From assembly GCA_020633975.1 (NCBI GenBank), contig JACKCR010000002.1, forward strand, positions 2,232,001 to 2,296,000: a stretch of DNA of 64,000 bases. Direction: 5' to 3'. This DNA comes from Candidatus Eiseniibacteriota bacterium. Its GTDB lineage: Bacteria > Eisenbacteria > RBG-16-71-46 > CAIMUX01. Below, piece after piece: positions 24,628 to 32,830 of the stretch. Position numbers and translations under genes: made by a program. Positions within the stretch are counted from its first letter, which is position 1. Each line of letters opens with the position of its first letter. A model generated the notes under the pieces. That model was not told where the DNA came from. It worked only from the letters and a program-made list of their open reading frames with translations, and did not search any database.

Positions 24628-24857
24628 GGCGCGGCCCGAGCTAGTTCGGCGGCGCTCCTGCGCAGGGCGCGCGCGAGGGACATTGGCCACCGGTGCTCCC
24701 GAAGAACGCGCTAGGTACGACCGCGATCCTCGCCACGAGTGCGCGGAGCCGCTATTCTCCTTGGGCTCGCAACGGCCAGTCGCCGTCCCCGTCTCGACGT
24801 CGGCCAACGGCGAGTTGATCATCCCGACACGGACACGACGGGTCCCGGAAGTTCGAC

Positions 24858-26270
24858 ATGACCGACCTCGCCAAGCTCTCTCCGTCCGAGTTCTGCACGT
24901 TCCTCACCGAGCACGGGATCGAGCGGTTCTACTTCGTCCGCCGCGATCTCGCGGAAGCCCCCGGCACGTCGCCCACATCGGGAACCGGCTCGGCAGGAAC
25001 CAGCGCTCCAGAAGCCGGCTCCCTTGTCGCCACACCGCTCCTGTCGGGCACCTCACCGCTCGTCGCCTCGCACGCTGTGCTCCAGCCGCTCGCCGATCTC
25101 GTAGGACACGACGCCCGTGACTTCGACGACCACGAGGGCGTGTTCGTCCAGGTAGCTCCTGAAACCGGCGTCCTCCAGGGCGCGTTCGTTCACCGGACCT
25201 GCCGTGGTCAGGCAGCCGGAGGCGTTCGTCTCTGGACCTACGACACGGTGCTCGACTACCTCCGCGACGGCCTCCGACTCGGGAAGGGGATGACACAGAA
25301 GAACGCACTCGCGGGGCTCTGGTGGGGCGGCGGCAAGGGCGTCATGGCGCGCAACTCCGGGGCGACGGCGTCGCGACCCACGGACGCGATCCGCACGCGG
25401 GTCTACGAGGAGTACGGCGAATTCATGACGAGTCTCCGCGGGTGCTACGTCACCGCGGAAGACGTCGGCACCGGGCCCGACGACATGGCCGCGATCTTCA
25501 CACACACGCGGTTCACGACCTGCATCCCGCCTTCGCTCGGAGGAAGCGGCAATCCTTCGGCTCCGACCGCACTCGGGGTCGTCCGCGGAATGGAGGCGGC
25601 GCTCCAGCACCTCGGGCTCGGGACACTCGAAGGCAAGACGGTCGCGGTCCAAGGGCTGGGACACGTCGGAGAGCCGCTCCTCGGCTATCTCCACGAACGG
25701 AACGTCGGACGCGTGATCGGAACCGACATCGACCCCGAGCGCGAAGCCGCGCTTCGGAGCCTCTTCCCGGACCTCGACCTCACGGTGAGGGTGGTGGAGC
25801 GCGGCGACTGTTCGCTCTTCTCCGAGCCCGCCGACATCCTCTCCCCCAACGCAACCGGCGCGATCCTCGGCGAGCGAACGATCCCGACGATCGCAGCGAA
25901 GATCGTCTGCGGCGCAGCGAACAACCAGCTCGAAGATCCGGCCAAGGACGACCTCCGGCTCGCCGAGCGAGGCATCCTGTACCTGCCGGACTTCCTCGTC
26001 AACCGGATGGGAATCGTGAACTGCGCGGACGAGCAGTTCGGGTACGTCGACGACGACCCGTCCTTCCTGCGTCACCTCGGGACGGAGTGGGACAACAGCA
26101 TCTTCAACCTCTCGCTCCGTGTCCTGGAGGAGGCGGAGACGAGCGGGCGAACGCCTCACCGTGTCGCGGTCGGACTCGCGGACGAGAGATCGTTCGAGAC
26201 CCATCCGATCTCGGGTCACCGCGGCCGAGAGATCGTCCGCGGACTCACCCGAAGCAGTTGGGCTCGCTAG
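24858..26270 (+). CDS. Glu/Leu/Phe/Val dehydrogenase family protein
   Basis: 470 residues, NAD-dependent oxidative deamination of an amino acid by family. Catalytic-domain motif AAGGVRLWTYDTVLDYL and GKGMTQKNALAGLWWGGGKGV (the Lys of KGMTQKNA and of GGGKG lie in the substrate site), YVTAEDVGTGPDDM, and the NAD domain VAVQGLGHVGEPLLGYLHERN. DILSPNATGAIL and CGAANNQL are typical of leucine/valine dehydrogenases. The N-terminus is about 100 residues longer than usual and contains a Gly/Ser/Thr/Ala-rich insert (24950-25075). The N-terminal arginine-glycine segment expected in such enzymes is partly replaced (QAAGGVRLW). Substrate could be a branched-chain or other amino acid. Confidence 0.82.
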   Translation: MTDLAKLSPSEFCTFLTEHGIERFYFVRRDLAEAPGTSPTSGTGSAGTSAPEAGSLVATPLLSGTSPLVASHAVLQPLADLVGHDARDFDDHEGVFVQVAPETGVLQGAFVHRTCRGQAAGGVRLWTYDTVLDYLRDGLRLGKGMTQKNALAGLWWGGGKGVMARNSGATASRPTDAIRTRVYEEYGEFMTSLRGCYVTAEDVGTGPDDMAAIFTHTRFTTCIPPSLGGSGNPSAPTALGVVRGMEAALQHLGLGTLEGKTVAVQGLGHVGEPLLGYLHERNVGRVIGTDIDPEREAALRSLFPDLDLTVRVVERGDCSLFSEPADILSPNATGAILGERTIPTIAAKIVCGAANNQLEDPAKDDLRLAERGILYLPDFLVNRMGIVNCADEQFGYVDDDPSFLRHLGTEWDNSIFNLSLRVLEEAETSGRTPHRVAVGLADERSFETHPISGHRGREIVRGLTRSSWAR

Positions 26271-26360
26271 CGGAGTTCAAGCCGCGACCCAGGTCACGCC
26301 GACCAAGTTCGACGGCCCGGCGCGGGTCACGCCGCGACATCGTTCAAGGCGCGGCTTCGC

Positions 26361-27182
26361 TCACGCCGCCGCGTAGATCACGAAGTACTGCTCAGGCAGG
26401 AACTCGTGCACCTGGATCGGCGCGAGCCCGACACCGGCCATTGCGTCGTCGATGACTTGCCGGTCGATCTGCTGCTGCGGAGGCGGTCCCCAGGGACGCT
26501 CTTCCCACGGCTTCGGGCGGTAGTCGATGACCGCGATCCGTCCGCCGGGGGCGAGCCCCTCGCGCAGCCTGCCGGCGTAGGCCGGGAGATCTGCGACGTA
26601 GTGGAGCACGTCGATCAGGAGGACGAGGTCGGCCCCACCGCTGCCGAGTTCAGGATCTTCACGTCCGACCTTCTGTAGCCGCACGTTCCCGAGCGCCTCC
26701 CAACGGAGCCGACACTCCAGGTAGTCGAGCATCTCTTGGGCGGCGTCGTGAGCGTGCACCGTGCCCGTGTCGCCGATCGCCTTGGCGACCCGAACGGTGA
26801 AGTAGCCCGAGCCAGGCCCCACCTCTGCGACCGTCATGCCTGGGCGGAGTTCGAGTGCGGCGATCACTTGCTCGGGCTTCTGGAAGCTCTCCCGTTCGTC
26901 GTGGTCGAGCATCATCCGGTATCCGTTCGCCCAGGCTCCACGGACGAACTCGACGAAGCTCGGGTCGGCCTGATAGTCGGCGAACGCGGGATCCTCACGC
27001 AGTCGCTTCACGTCCCAGAAGCCGGCGCCGATCGCTCGGTGGAGCCACGCATACGCGTCGACTCGGTCGCCACCTCGAGCGAAGAGCTTCGCGACCTCGT
27101 AGAGCGCGCTGGTGTGTGCTTCCGCCGTCTCGTCTACCTGCGACTTAGCGCTCGTGAGTTCCGCATCCATCGTCGTGTCCAC
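26361..27182 (-). CDS. TPR-SAM methyltransferase fusion
   Basis: About 273 residues from a GTG at 27182 placed four to five bases after AGGAGG; an upstream frame start at 27230 lacks such a site. Residues about 20-85 resemble a TPR repeat end seen in many proteins (LYEVAKLFARGGDRVDAYAWLHRAIGAGFWDVKRLREDP.. pattern, then DPSFVEFV). Residues about 120-270 form a class I SAM methyltransferase: TVAEVGPGSGYFTVRVA (motif I), LVLLIDVLHYV (motif IV) and GGRIAVIDYRPKP. The substrate is unknown. It follows the MutS-like gene by 66 bp on the same strand, so co-transcription is likely. Confidence 0.78.
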   Translation of the reverse strand: MDTTMDAELTSAKSQVDETAEAHTSALYEVAKLFARGGDRVDAYAWLHRAIGAGFWDVKRLREDPAFADYQADPSFVEFVRGAWANGYRMMLDHDERESFQKPEQVIAALELRPGMTVAEVGPGSGYFTVRVAKAIGDTGTVHAHDAAQEMLDYLECRLRWEALGNVRLQKVGREDPELGSGGADLVLLIDVLHYVADLPAYAGRLREGLAPGGRIAVIDYRPKPWEERPWGPPPQQQIDRQVIDDAMAGVGLAPIQVHEFLPEQYFVIYAAA

Positions 27183-27248
27183 AAGACCTCCTACGTCTGC
27201 ACGCCCTCTAGGGTTTCGCGTACCTACCAAGAAGCTCGACCTCTCAGC

Positions 27249-29123
27249 TCACGTGCGAGGTCCGACGTCGAGTCCTACCGATCGCATGAGCTCGAGCGCA
27301 TTGCTCTTCGAGACGACTCCGGGCCGGAGCCGGTAGTCGAAGCGCATCCGGCCGTCTTCCAGCTCATCCTGGAAGTGGACGTTCTCCGCTCGGCCCCGGA
27401 GGCGTCCGACCATCTCCGTAAGTGCGAGGTCGTGCGTCGTAATCACTCCGACGGCCCCGCGATCGACGAGCGTCTGCATCACCGCCTCGACCCCGATCCG
27501 GCGGTCGTGTGAATTCGTACCCTGGAGGATCTCGTCGACGAGGAAGAGCACGTTGCTACCCTCTTCCGTCCGCTCCACGATCTGCCGCAGCCGCTTCACC
27601 TCGGCGTAGAAGTGCGACACCCCCTCCTGGATCGAATCCATCACCCGAATCGAGGCGCCGAGCCTCAGCGGACTCAGCTCGAGCCTCCGGCAGCGGACCG
27701 GCGCACCTGCCTGCGCGAGGACGACGCCCATGCCGAGCGTTCGGAGGAAGGTGCTCTTGCCCGACATGTTCGAGCCGCTCACCACGAGGAGATCCGGCCC
27801 CGCGCGCCCTCCGAGTGTGACGTCGTTGCGGATACAGGCGTCGGCGGGGAGAAGCGGATGCCCGAGCGATTCCGCCTCGACGAAGGAGACGTACGGTCCC
27901 TCGGCCCGAGGAGCAGCGCTCGTCTCTGCAACGCCTCGTGTATCCGCACCGGTTCGCGCGTCCTCCGACTCTCGTACGGTCGCGAACACGTCGTCCGATC
28001 GTTCGTACGCGTATCCTGCCAGGGACGAAATCGCCTCGAGGTCCCCCAGCGCTTCGAGCCAGGCCCGGGACCTCCCTCCGACGCGACGACGCCAGTCGTC
28101 GAGCGCGAACCCGATGATGAAGTCGAGCATGAGGACGAAGGAGATCGGCGCGAAGAGGCTGTTCCGTTTCGCCTCGAACAGGTCGAACAGTCTTCCGAGC
28201 CGACGGATCCAAATCGAGGGCGGCCGCCCCTCACTCTCGAGTCGGAGACGAACCTCGGTGAGCCACTCGCACCGGACTGGGTGCTGTTCGAAGCGACTGA
28301 GAACGGTCGCGAGGAGCTGGAGTTCGTCGTGTGCGTCATCGAGGTCCGCGGTGGAGGCATCGAGAGACTTCTGGAACCGGACGCGCACCAAGATCTGCGC
28401 CATCAGAGACAGGATGAACGGGCTCCAACCCCAACCCCACCGCAACGCTCCGACTACGGAGAGAAGAGCGAGCGCGACGAACCCATAGACCGCGACCCGA
28501 AGAACCACTCCGGACACCGCAGGGGGCGTCTCCGCCCAGCGAACGAACGCATCCGGATCGCCGCGCAGCTCCAGCTCTTCCCCTTCGAGCGCGATGTTCT
28601 CACGCAAGTCGAGCTCCGGGCGAAGCTCCTCCACTGCCTGCTGGCGTGCGCGGATCTCCGTCGGTGCCGCAGGCGCGAGGAGCCACCCCGCCAGGGTTCG
28701 TTCTCCGAATCGCGTTCGGGCGAGCGAGAGCCGCTGGAAGAGCGAGCCGGGCCCGAAGAGGTCGAGATCGATCGCGTAGGGATGACGGGGAGAGGCGTAC
28801 TCACGTCCCTCCGGCCCGACCCCGACCCATCGATCGTCGAGCCGCGCGATGGCGAGCTCGTAGTAGCGCACCGCCCTCTGCGCCCGCACCAGCCGCTGCG
28901 CGACGATCTCGTGGAAGATGAACAAGACGAGGAAGATCCCCGGCGGGATCAGGGCGACCCAGAGGGGCCACTTGGGCGACCCGAGAACGAGCCAGAGCGA
29001 GAGGAGGAAGAGCGCGAAGACGAGCAGCCTCAGATTCGACAACGTCCCATAGAGACGCTCGACACGCTTCGCTTCGTCCACACGTAACCCGAGCCTCGAC
29101 TCGTACTCTTCGCGCGGCGTCAC
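27249..29123 (-). CDS. Membrane-anchored MutS-type ATPase
   Basis: About 624 residues. The GTG at 29123 follows GGAGGAGAG; a GTG at 29138 is also in frame. Two N-terminal membrane helices (LLVFALFLLSLWLVLG; ALIPPGIFLVLFIFHEIV) and further hydrophobic stretches at about 210-245 and 335-350. The C-terminal part is the MutS domain V: VVSGSNMSGKSTFLRTLG (Walker A), FLVDEILQGTNSHDR (Walker B with the MutS-type Gln-Gly-Thr-Asn), and VITTHDLALTEM. The mismatch-binding domain I is absent, so a role in mismatch repair is unlikely. This architecture is known in other bacteria without an assigned function. A 20-residue Ala/Thr/Gly-rich insert (27895-27985) lies ahead of domain V. Confidence 0.85.
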   Translation of the reverse strand: MTPREEYESRLGLRVDEAKRVERLYGTLSNLRLLVFALFLLSLWLVLGSPKWPLWVALIPPGIFLVLFIFHEIVAQRLVRAQRAVRYYELAIARLDDRWVGVGPEGREYASPRHPYAIDLDLFGPGSLFQRLSLARTRFGERTLAGWLLAPAAPTEIRARQQAVEELRPELDLRENIALEGEELELRGDPDAFVRWAETPPAVSGVVLRVAVYGFVALALLSVVGALRWGWGWSPFILSLMAQILVRVRFQKSLDASTADLDDAHDELQLLATVLSRFEQHPVRCEWLTEVRLRLESEGRPPSIWIRRLGRLFDLFEAKRNSLFAPISFVLMLDFIIGFALDDWRRRVGGRSRAWLEALGDLEAISSLAGYAYERSDDVFATVRESEDARTGADTRGVAETSAAPRAEGPYVSFVEAESLGHPLLPADACIRNDVTLGGRAGPDLLVVSGSNMSGKSTFLRTLGMGVVLAQAGAPVRCRRLELSPLRLGASIRVMDSIQEGVSHFYAEVKRLRQIVERTEEGSNVLFLVDEILQGTNSHDRRIGVEAVMQTLVDRGAVGVITTHDLALTEMVGRLRGRAENVHFQDELEDGRMRFDYRLRPGVVSKSNALELMRSVGLDVGPRT

Positions 29124-29351
29124 GCTCTCTCCTCCCACGATCCGTATGACGGAGCCGGATGCGCGTTCGTTTGAAACATTTGCCCGGCGTGCGCTTCACT
29201 GTTCGTACGCGCGGGGCGGATCTCGAAACCCACCAGGCCCGCGCGACACGGCGCTCTGCGCTCCTTCATTTTCTCAGAGAGTGAGGTTCCCGGATTCCCG
29301 TCGAGAGGTCAAACTCTCGGGAGCGAGTTGCAAGGATCGGAAGGGAAGCTC

Positions 29352-30326
29352 ATGTCGGAAGGCTACGTCTCCAGGTCTCGCCGCGGGTCTCGTCCCCAAA
29401 GACGGCAGCGGGCGCTCCTCCTGCTCGCCCTCCTGGCGGTCCTCCTCCTCGTTCTCGTCGGTCCCCCCAACCCCCGCGTGGCGGCAGGGGCGGACATCCG
29501 CGAATCCGCACTCGACGACTCCACCGCCTTCGAACTGCTCCGTCGCCTGGCCCGAGAGGACACCCTTGGCGTTCCGGAGATCGACTACGTCTACGGTTCC
29601 TGGATCGAAGTCGAGGATCAGAGACCGACGCTCGAAGACATCCTCCATTGGTGCATCGAGAACGAGAAGCATCGGCTCGACGACGTCGAGAACGTCACGT
29701 TCCGAAGGCGGGTCCGGGTCCTCCAGCTCTACGAACCCGAGAAGGAAGACGGCGAGTTCGAGCTGGAGGAGGCCGTCTTCCAGGTCTACGCCCGCCCCCC
29801 GGACCAGATGGTCTCGATGAAACTGGGGGAGCGCACCTACGAGAGCAAGGAGAAGGAGAGCGACGTAGAGACAGAAGTACGCGTGACGACAGCCAATCGC
29901 GAGCTCGCGAGTCTCCCCTTCTTCTTCGAACAGCTCTCGGACTACGACTTCGCGATCACGGAGCGTCGCTTCTTGGGAGACCGGATCCTCTACCGGATCG
30001 AGTTCTCCCCTCACAGCGAGTTCGCCGCCCTTCCCACCGGCTCGTTCCTCGTCGACACGGGCGACTACCAGATCCTCCGGGCCGAGTTCTCTCTCACGGA
30101 GAACGTCCCCTACCCGGTGTTCCTCAAGTCGGTCGACCGAGTCGACATCCAACGTCGGAAGACGGGCGGTGTCTGGTGGATCGAGCGCACCGACGTCGAG
30201 GTGACCCTTCGCGACCTCCCGTTCCTGGGGATGCCGCGCAAGGTCCAGATGGAGATGCAGATCGAAGACGTTCGGGTCAACACGGTCATTCCCGACTCGG
30301 TGTGGGCGCTCCCGGGAGACGAATGA
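29352..30326 (+). CDS. Exported periplasmic protein, coupled to an outer-membrane barrel
   Basis: 324 residues from the ATG at 29352, which has AAGGGAAG upstream and begins a basic-then-hydrophobic signal (RALLLLALLAVLLLVLVG). The mature part is beta-rich, with FFEQLSDYDFAITERRFLGDRILYRIEF near 190-220 and LPTGSFLVDTGDYQILRAEFS, reminiscent of LolA/outer-membrane lipoprotein-sorting folds. The stop TGA overlaps the ATG of the next gene (ATGA), so the two are translationally coupled. The pair probably builds or services an outer-membrane component. No enzymatic motif is visible. Confidence 0.7.
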   Translation: MSEGYVSRSRRGSRPQRRQRALLLLALLAVLLLVLVGPPNPRVAAGADIRESALDDSTAFELLRRLAREDTLGVPEIDYVYGSWIEVEDQRPTLEDILHWCIENEKHRLDDVENVTFRRRVRVLQLYEPEKEDGEFELEEAVFQVYARPPDQMVSMKLGERTYESKEKESDVETEVRVTTANRELASLPFFFEQLSDYDFAITERRFLGDRILYRIEFSPHSEFAALPTGSFLVDTGDYQILRAEFSLTENVPYPVFLKSVDRVDIQRRKTGGVWWIERTDVEVTLRDLPFLGMPRKVQMEMQIEDVRVNTVIPDSVWALPGDE

Positions 30327-31756
30327 TGAGAGCGCATCGCACCTCGAGAACGGACTTCAGAGCCTGCCTCTTCGTCATCCTCTTGCTCGGCGCGCTCTGG
30401 GCGACCAGCGATGCGGGCAGCACGCCGTCATCCGGCTCTGCACCGCCGTCTCGACTCGACGCGGTGCTCGACAGCCTGCGTGCGGCCACCGCGGCCAGCA
30501 GCCGATGGGACGAGTTCGTCACCTCGGCCGACTGGGACAGTACCGAGACGGCGTGGATCCCCGATCCCTCGTCCGCGCCGACCAGGAACCCGATGACGCG
30601 GTTCCATTTCGACCTGTCACCCCGCTTCCGCTTCAACAAGGTGGAGGGGATCACCCCCGGAACGGGCGCTACCGTGCAGTGGGCCCGTCGGCCCGGCTTC
30701 CGGATCGACGGCGGAATGGACCGGGCTACCGCGCCGGGAAGATGGGCAGGCGAGGTGACCGCGTCGTTCCAGAGCGACGCACGTTCTCCCTCCGGACCGT
30801 CGACGGCAGTACGAACCCGCCATGGCGGCGGCGGTCCCGAGAGCGCGGAGAACCCGTTCGGCGAGATCAGAAGTCGACGCAACTGGAGGGTCTTCGTCTC
30901 CTACGCGGAAAGGGCTCTCCCCTTTGGAAGCCAACGGCCGGTGCGAAACGGCTTCCAGGCGGCACTCCTCTCGGTCGATACGCAAAGCTACTCGTGGCGC
31001 GAAGAACGGACCGTCGGGTTCGAGCCGCCGAGTCCGAGTCGGGTCCGATGGGAGTTTGCGTACACCGAGCGGAAGGATCGAAACGCCGTCGTCGCGTTGG
31101 ATCCCCTCTGGAACACCGATCCCGCCTCCTGGAAGGGAGCTGCGATCGATCGTGTGGAGACTCATGGCCTCGTCGGCAGGACGACCGTACGCCTCGGATT
31201 CCTGCGATCCCTCGAGGTCACGGCCCGCGCGGGCGCGTTCGGAGGCGCGTTCGGCGGAGACAGAGAGTTCTACCCAGCCGGGTTCGAACTGCGTCGTTCT
31301 TTCCGCCCTCCTGGCGCAGAACGGCTGACGGCCGAACTGTGGGGCACGGCGGTGTTCGGACGTCCACCGAGCCAGGAGTGGGCAGACCTCGGCGGCAGCT
31401 CGAGCCTACGGGCCCACCGTACCCGTGAGCAGCTCGGCCGCGCGTCGACGGTCGTCCGTCTCGACTACGAACTGGGAGTCGACATCCTCAGGCGGATCCA
31501 GTTCCCGTTCTCCCGGCAGCTACGTCTACAGCCCGTGTTGTTCGTCGATACTGGCGCAGCGTGGGGCGGCTCGGACTGGACTCGACGCGAGAACGTACGC
31601 GGCCCGCGCAGCGCGGACTGGCGAACCGACTTCGGCATCGGGGTCCAGCGCAGGATGGGATACCCCGGGCTCATCGATCGCCTGCGCGTCGACTTCGCCT
31701 TCCGGACGGACCGCAGCAACGATCGGTTCCTCGCGACCGTGCGCCTGTTCCCCTAG
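30323..31756 (+). CDS. Outer-membrane beta-barrel protein (Omp85-like C-terminus)
   Basis: 477 residues. The first ATG overlaps the previous stop (30323-30326); ATG at 30326 is the alternative. A signal peptide (FVILLLGALWATSDAG) is followed by a barrel with RFRFNKVEGITPGTGATV (typical of bacterial barrels with an FNRVEG motif) and a C-terminal block LRLQPVLFVDTGAAWGGSD, then GIGVQRRMGY..LRVDFAF, the pattern of the Omp85/BamA C-terminal strands. It ends FLATVRLFP, an aromatic-terminated last strand as needed for outer-membrane insertion. No POTRA domain is visible. It may form a pore or lipid-handling partner for the preceding protein. Confidence 0.75.
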   Translation: MMRAHRTSRTDFRACLFVILLLGALWATSDAGSTPSSGSAPPSRLDAVLDSLRAATAASSRWDEFVTSADWDSTETAWIPDPSSAPTRNPMTRFHFDLSPRFRFNKVEGITPGTGATVQWARRPGFRIDGGMDRATAPGRWAGEVTASFQSDARSPSGPSTAVRTRHGGGGPESAENPFGEIRSRRNWRVFVSYAERALPFGSQRPVRNGFQAALLSVDTQSYSWREERTVGFEPPSPSRVRWEFAYTERKDRNAVVALDPLWNTDPASWKGAAIDRVETHGLVGRTTVRLGFLRSLEVTARAGAFGGAFGGDREFYPAGFELRRSFRPPGAERLTAELWGTAVFGRPPSQEWADLGGSSSLRAHRTREQLGRASTVVRLDYELGVDILRRIQFPFSRQLRLQPVLFVDTGAAWGGSDWTRRENVRGPRSADWRTDFGIGVQRRMGYPGLIDRLRVDFAFRTDRSNDRFLATVRLFP

Positions 31757-31813
31757 ACGGCGTGTCGACGTGCGCGGGTTCTGCCGCGCGCCATCACCGG
31801 CCCGAGTCAGTCT

Positions 31814-32275
31814 CTAGGACTCCGCCGGCGCCTTCTCCGCACGCCACGTCTCGTGGACGAAAAGCCAACGCAGCCGCTCTCGCGATATCTCCGTTCCTGG
31901 CAGGATCTCGAACAGCACGCTCGAGAGACGCGAGGTGACGCCGTCCTCCGCCTCTTGCCACTCCTCGTACGTAGCGAGACAACGCGTGTCCGACATGTCG
32001 CGGAGCCGAACGAAGCGGACCCAGATCCGGAACGTCTCGCCGGCCTTGCTTCCGTGCGCGTCGCGGATCTCCGTGATCACGTCGTCTCGCTCCGAGCTGT
32101 TTCCGTCCGGGTCGATCATCGAGAACGGCGGTCCGAGTGCTCGCTCCACGCGCTGGAAACGTCCAGCCTCGTTCGGGATCTCGCCGAGGAACCACTCCTG
32201 GAAGAAGACATGGAGGTCGTCGATCTCTTCGCGGACCACCGTGGTCCAGGCGAGCCTCGCCGATCGAGCCCGCAT
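31814..32275 (-). CDS. Conserved small protein of unknown function
   Basis: About 153 residues. The ATG at 32275 overlaps the cupin stop (TGATG), with GGAGGACGC upstream; a GTG one codon earlier is possible. The frame is open far upstream but that part is not protein-like. Features: VVREEIDDLHVFFQEWFLGEIPNEAGRF.. near the N-terminus and RIWVRFVRLRDMSDTRCLATYEEWQE, which suggests a SnoaL/NTF2-like alpha+beta fold (DUF4440-like), a guess from pattern alone. Co-translated with the cupin gene, so probably functionally linked. Not otherwise recognised. Confidence 0.6.
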   Translation of the reverse strand: MRARSARLAWTTVVREEIDDLHVFFQEWFLGEIPNEAGRFQRVERALGPPFSMIDPDGNSSERDDVITEIRDAHGSKAGETFRIWVRFVRLRDMSDTRCLATYEEWQEAEDGVTSRLSSVLFEILPGTEISRERLRWLFVHETWRAEKAPAES

Positions 32276-32640
32276 CACGCGTCCTCCCTGTGGACCGTGT
32301 CCGGAGAGAATGCGGGAAGACAGACAGCGACGTACTCCGCCCCGTCGGCCCCTGGTGTGCTGTAGCGAACTCGCTCTCCCGCGTGTGCGATGACCGCCTG
32401 CCCGGCGTGTACCTCGAGGACGCCGCCGTCGTGCTCGACGCGGAGCATTCCCCGGAGGACGAGGGTGAACTCGTCGAAGTCCGGCCTCTGCGCGGGCTCG
32501 ACCCAACCGGACGGGCTCCTCATCCGAGCAATACTGAGCGACTCCGTGCTCGAGTTGACCCGTCCGACGAACTCCTCGATCTCCTTGGGCTTCGTCCCCA
32601 CGGCGGCGACGCGGGTGGGTCCAGAAACGAAGGTGGGCAT
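32275..32640 (-). CDS. Cupin-domain protein
   Basis: 121 residues with a single cupin barrel. The motif PDFDEFTLVLRGMLRVEHDGGVLEVHAGQAVIAHAGERVRYSTP (read in segments) shows the first cupin Glu/Arg region (DEFTLVLRG) and the second Gly-rich part (HAGQAVIAHAGERV). Histidines at the first motif are reduced, so metal binding is uncertain. It could be an isomerase, a small dioxygenase or a sensor. Its stop overlaps the start of the next gene on the minus strand. The divergent neighbour is the pilus-type ATPase, 190 bp away. Confidence 0.75.
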   Translation of the reverse strand: MPTFVSGPTRVAAVGTKPKEIEEFVGRVNSSTESLSIARMRSPSGWVEPAQRPDFDEFTLVLRGMLRVEHDGGVLEVHAGQAVIAHAGERVRYSTPGADGAEYVAVCLPAFSPDTVHREDA

Positions 32641-32830
32641 CGGTTTCCTCCTCGCATGAGACGGCCAGCGTCCAGGCTAGCTCCGGGCAGTGTAGCCGAA
32701 CCCGGATAGGTCTCAACGTGCACGGAGCGGTTTCCGATCTCTTTCGAGGGGAGCGTGATGCCCCCCGGGCGATCACGCACGCCCGGCAGGAAGCTTCCAC
32801 CGACAGGTGCCGCTGGACGAGGAGCGAGGG

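Noticed and set aside
26276-26357. Inverted repeat AAGCCGCG / CGCGGCTT between convergent genes as terminator
   Set aside because: The 63-base loop and lack of a T-run make a functional hairpin unlikely.
29648-30322. N-terminal extension of the outer-membrane barrel frame back to 29648
   Set aside because: The extension overlaps the upstream exported-protein gene and lacks protein character; a signal peptide starts at the ATGA overlap.
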